A DNA stretch of 64,000 nucleotides, taken from the NCBI GenBank assembly GCA_902362435.1, contig CABIWW010000002.1, forward strand, positions 186,001-250,000, read 5' to 3'. Positions 63,352-64,000 of the stretch are shown here, in pieces. The position numbers and the translations under genes are program-made. The stretch is from Eubacteriaceae bacterium (GTDB lineage Bacteria > Bacillota > Clostridia > Peptostreptococcales > Anaerovoracaceae). Under the pieces are notes generated by a model, which was not told where the DNA came from, searched no databases, and saw only the letters and a list, made by a program, of their open reading frames with translations. The number at the start of each line of letters is the position of its first letter. Within the stretch, counting starts at the first letter, position 1.

Positions 63352-63373
63352 GACAAAATAAGTATTTTGTCAC
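63352..63373. repeat. Left inverted repeat of the DNA switch
   Basis: GACAAAATAAGTATTTTGTC followed by AC. The 20-mer is itself almost a full palindrome (9-bp arms around AG). The exact reverse complement lies at 63756-63777. Confidence 0.85.
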
Positions 63374-63755
63374 GAGCAGGCACAGAAGGTCACAGGTACT
63401 GCATTTGTAATATTGCCAAAAAACAAAAAACCCCCCGGAACAGGATGGGATTTTGAAAGACTGTACTAATAAAGTATCACCGGAGACTGCTGACCCGGAG
63501 TCTGGTTTACGATTAATTGATTAGGCGAATTATACCAATGGTATTTTTTTGTATTCCAAATAATCGTTTGGATAGAATTCAAACGATCTTATTTATATAT
63601 ATGTAATTTTTCCCATTTTCTCACGACAAATGTGAATTTTCTGTAAATCGGTCAGAAATGTTAAACTTTTTCTCGATTAGTCTTGTAAAAAGTCTCCTAC
63701 CATGATAAAATTTCATAACAGCGGATTGGATTTAGTAATTCTATATAATATGTAA
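63374..63755. promoter_or_regulatory. Putative invertible promoter segment (382 bp)
   Basis: Non-coding DNA between inverted repeats. Leftward (toward the HTH-sipW operon) an extended -10 TGGTATAAT is read at 63537-63529 on the minus strand, but a minus-strand terminator (63425-63454) stands between it and the operon. Rightward, TTGTAA (63683-63688), N17, TAAAAT (63706-63711) preceded by TG points at the recombinase 3' end. Flipping the segment would put this second promoter ~45 bp inside the left repeat, facing the operon without a terminator. An 8-bp hairpin ATCGTTTG/CAAACGAT lies at 63563-63587. Confidence 0.65.
63425..63454 (-). terminator. Terminator/attenuator inside the switch
   Basis: On the minus strand AAAATCCC, a 12-nt loop region and GGGGTTTT pair, followed by a T-rich tract. 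In the orientation given it would block transcription from the leftward promoter into the HTH gene. Confidence 0.55.
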
Positions 63756-63777
63756 GTGACAAAATACTTATTTTGTC
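63756..63777. repeat. Right inverted repeat of the DNA switch
   Basis: GT followed by GACAAAATACTTATTTTGTC, exact inverse of the left repeat. Its last base is also the last base of the recombinase stop codon (63777-63779). Confidence 0.85.
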
Positions 63778-64000
63778 TAGAGCACGAGTTGAAGCCGTGC
63801 TATTTTTTTTACATACTCTGCTTCTGTAGAAATCAGATAAATACGTGTCGTTTCGATACTGCTGTGTCCCATAACATCTGCCAGGCATACTATATCTCTG
63901 CACAGGCTGTAAAAACTCCTCGCAAAAAGATGTCTGAGATTGTGTGGAAAAACTTTTCTGCCCAGAACGCCTGCATGCCGGCAAAGGGCTTTCATGTCGG
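63777..64000 (-). CDS. Tyrosine recombinase, C-terminal part (runs off the window)
   Basis: About 74 C-terminal residues are present; the gene continues beyond 64000. FPHNLRHLFARSFY holds the H-x-x-R box of tyrosine recombinases, DVMGHSSIETTRIYL the GH motif and the nucleophilic tyrosine (RIYL). The stop codon abuts the right inverted repeat and the gene is read toward the switch. It is the obvious candidate for the enzyme that flips the segment. Close relatives are small phase-variation invertases and XerC/D-like integrases. Confidence 0.88.
   Translation of the reverse strand, partial: DMKALCRHAGVLGRKVFPHNLRHLFARSFYSLCRDIVCLADVMGHSSIETTRIYLISTEAEYVKKIARLQLVL

Noticed and set aside
63374..63755. 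c-di-GMP riboswitch upstream of the fibre operon
   Set aside because: None of the conserved core words of class I or II could be found in the leader.

Overview
The window looks like chromosomal DNA of an anaerobic, Gram-positive, low-to-medium GC Firmicute of class Clostridia. The evidence is an Rnf-type electron-transport subunit, a sodium-pump decarboxylase module, a SpoIIE gene in the spoIIE-tilS-ftsH-coaX order known from Bacillus and Clostridia, AGGAGG-type ribosome sites and many TTGACA/TATAAT promoters. Placement near Eubacteriales family XIII / Anaerovoracaceae is only a guess from gene content.

Layout. 1-8.4 kb: the 5' part of rnfC, then a molybdenum block. On the minus strand this holds a methyltransferase, an XdhC-family protein and a nucleotidyltransferase-phosphatase fusion. 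On the plus strand it holds a Cys/His-rich CCG-like protein, modABC and a molybdopterin-binding protein. 8.5-23.1 kb: an acetoin-dehydrogenase-type operon (acoABCL) followed by lipoate ligase, an orphan lipoyl protein, lipA and a second lipoate ligase. It is transcribed from a canonical sigma-54 promoter and diverges from an AcoR-like activator. A frameshifted sodium:solute symporter beyond acoR has its own sigma-54 promoter and the same TGTGACA-type upstream motifs. 24-27.4 kb: a phage-type repressor pair and a PadR/DUF1700/DUF4097 stress module. 27.5-41.3 kb: a long minus-strand run spoIIE, tilS, ftsH, pucR-type regulator, glyA, carboxyltransferase, OadG, biotin carrier, coaX, dusB. 41.8-54 kb: a nuclease-like orphan, TatD, metG, a cytidylate-kinase-like protein, decayed GH39 and MFS fragments meeting at a minisatellite, marR-MATE, and an Rpn-family nuclease.

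54.7-64 kb is the most interesting part. One minus-strand operon encodes an HTH protein, a SipW-type signal peptidase, four SipW-dependent (TasA/camelysin-like) secreted proteins, a 1001-residue VWA adhesin and a sortase-type surface protein. Just upstream lies a segment of about 380 bp bounded by perfect inverted copies of a 20-bp palindrome, GACAAAATAAGTATTTTGTC. It carries a promoter-like sequence at each end in opposite directions plus a terminator, and it abuts a tyrosine recombinase gene that runs off the window. This is read as a phase-variable promoter switch for an extracellular fibre/biofilm operon.

Intergenic space is rich in repeats: a family of about 258 bp (three copies) with TTGTGTA/TACACAA ends and terminator-like hairpins; arrays of TACCAA-N24-TTGGTA units with a 73-74 bp period; a tandem two-hairpin element inside the aco operon; nested inverted repeats; and in-gene minisatellites. 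No tRNA, rRNA or CRISPR array was seen.
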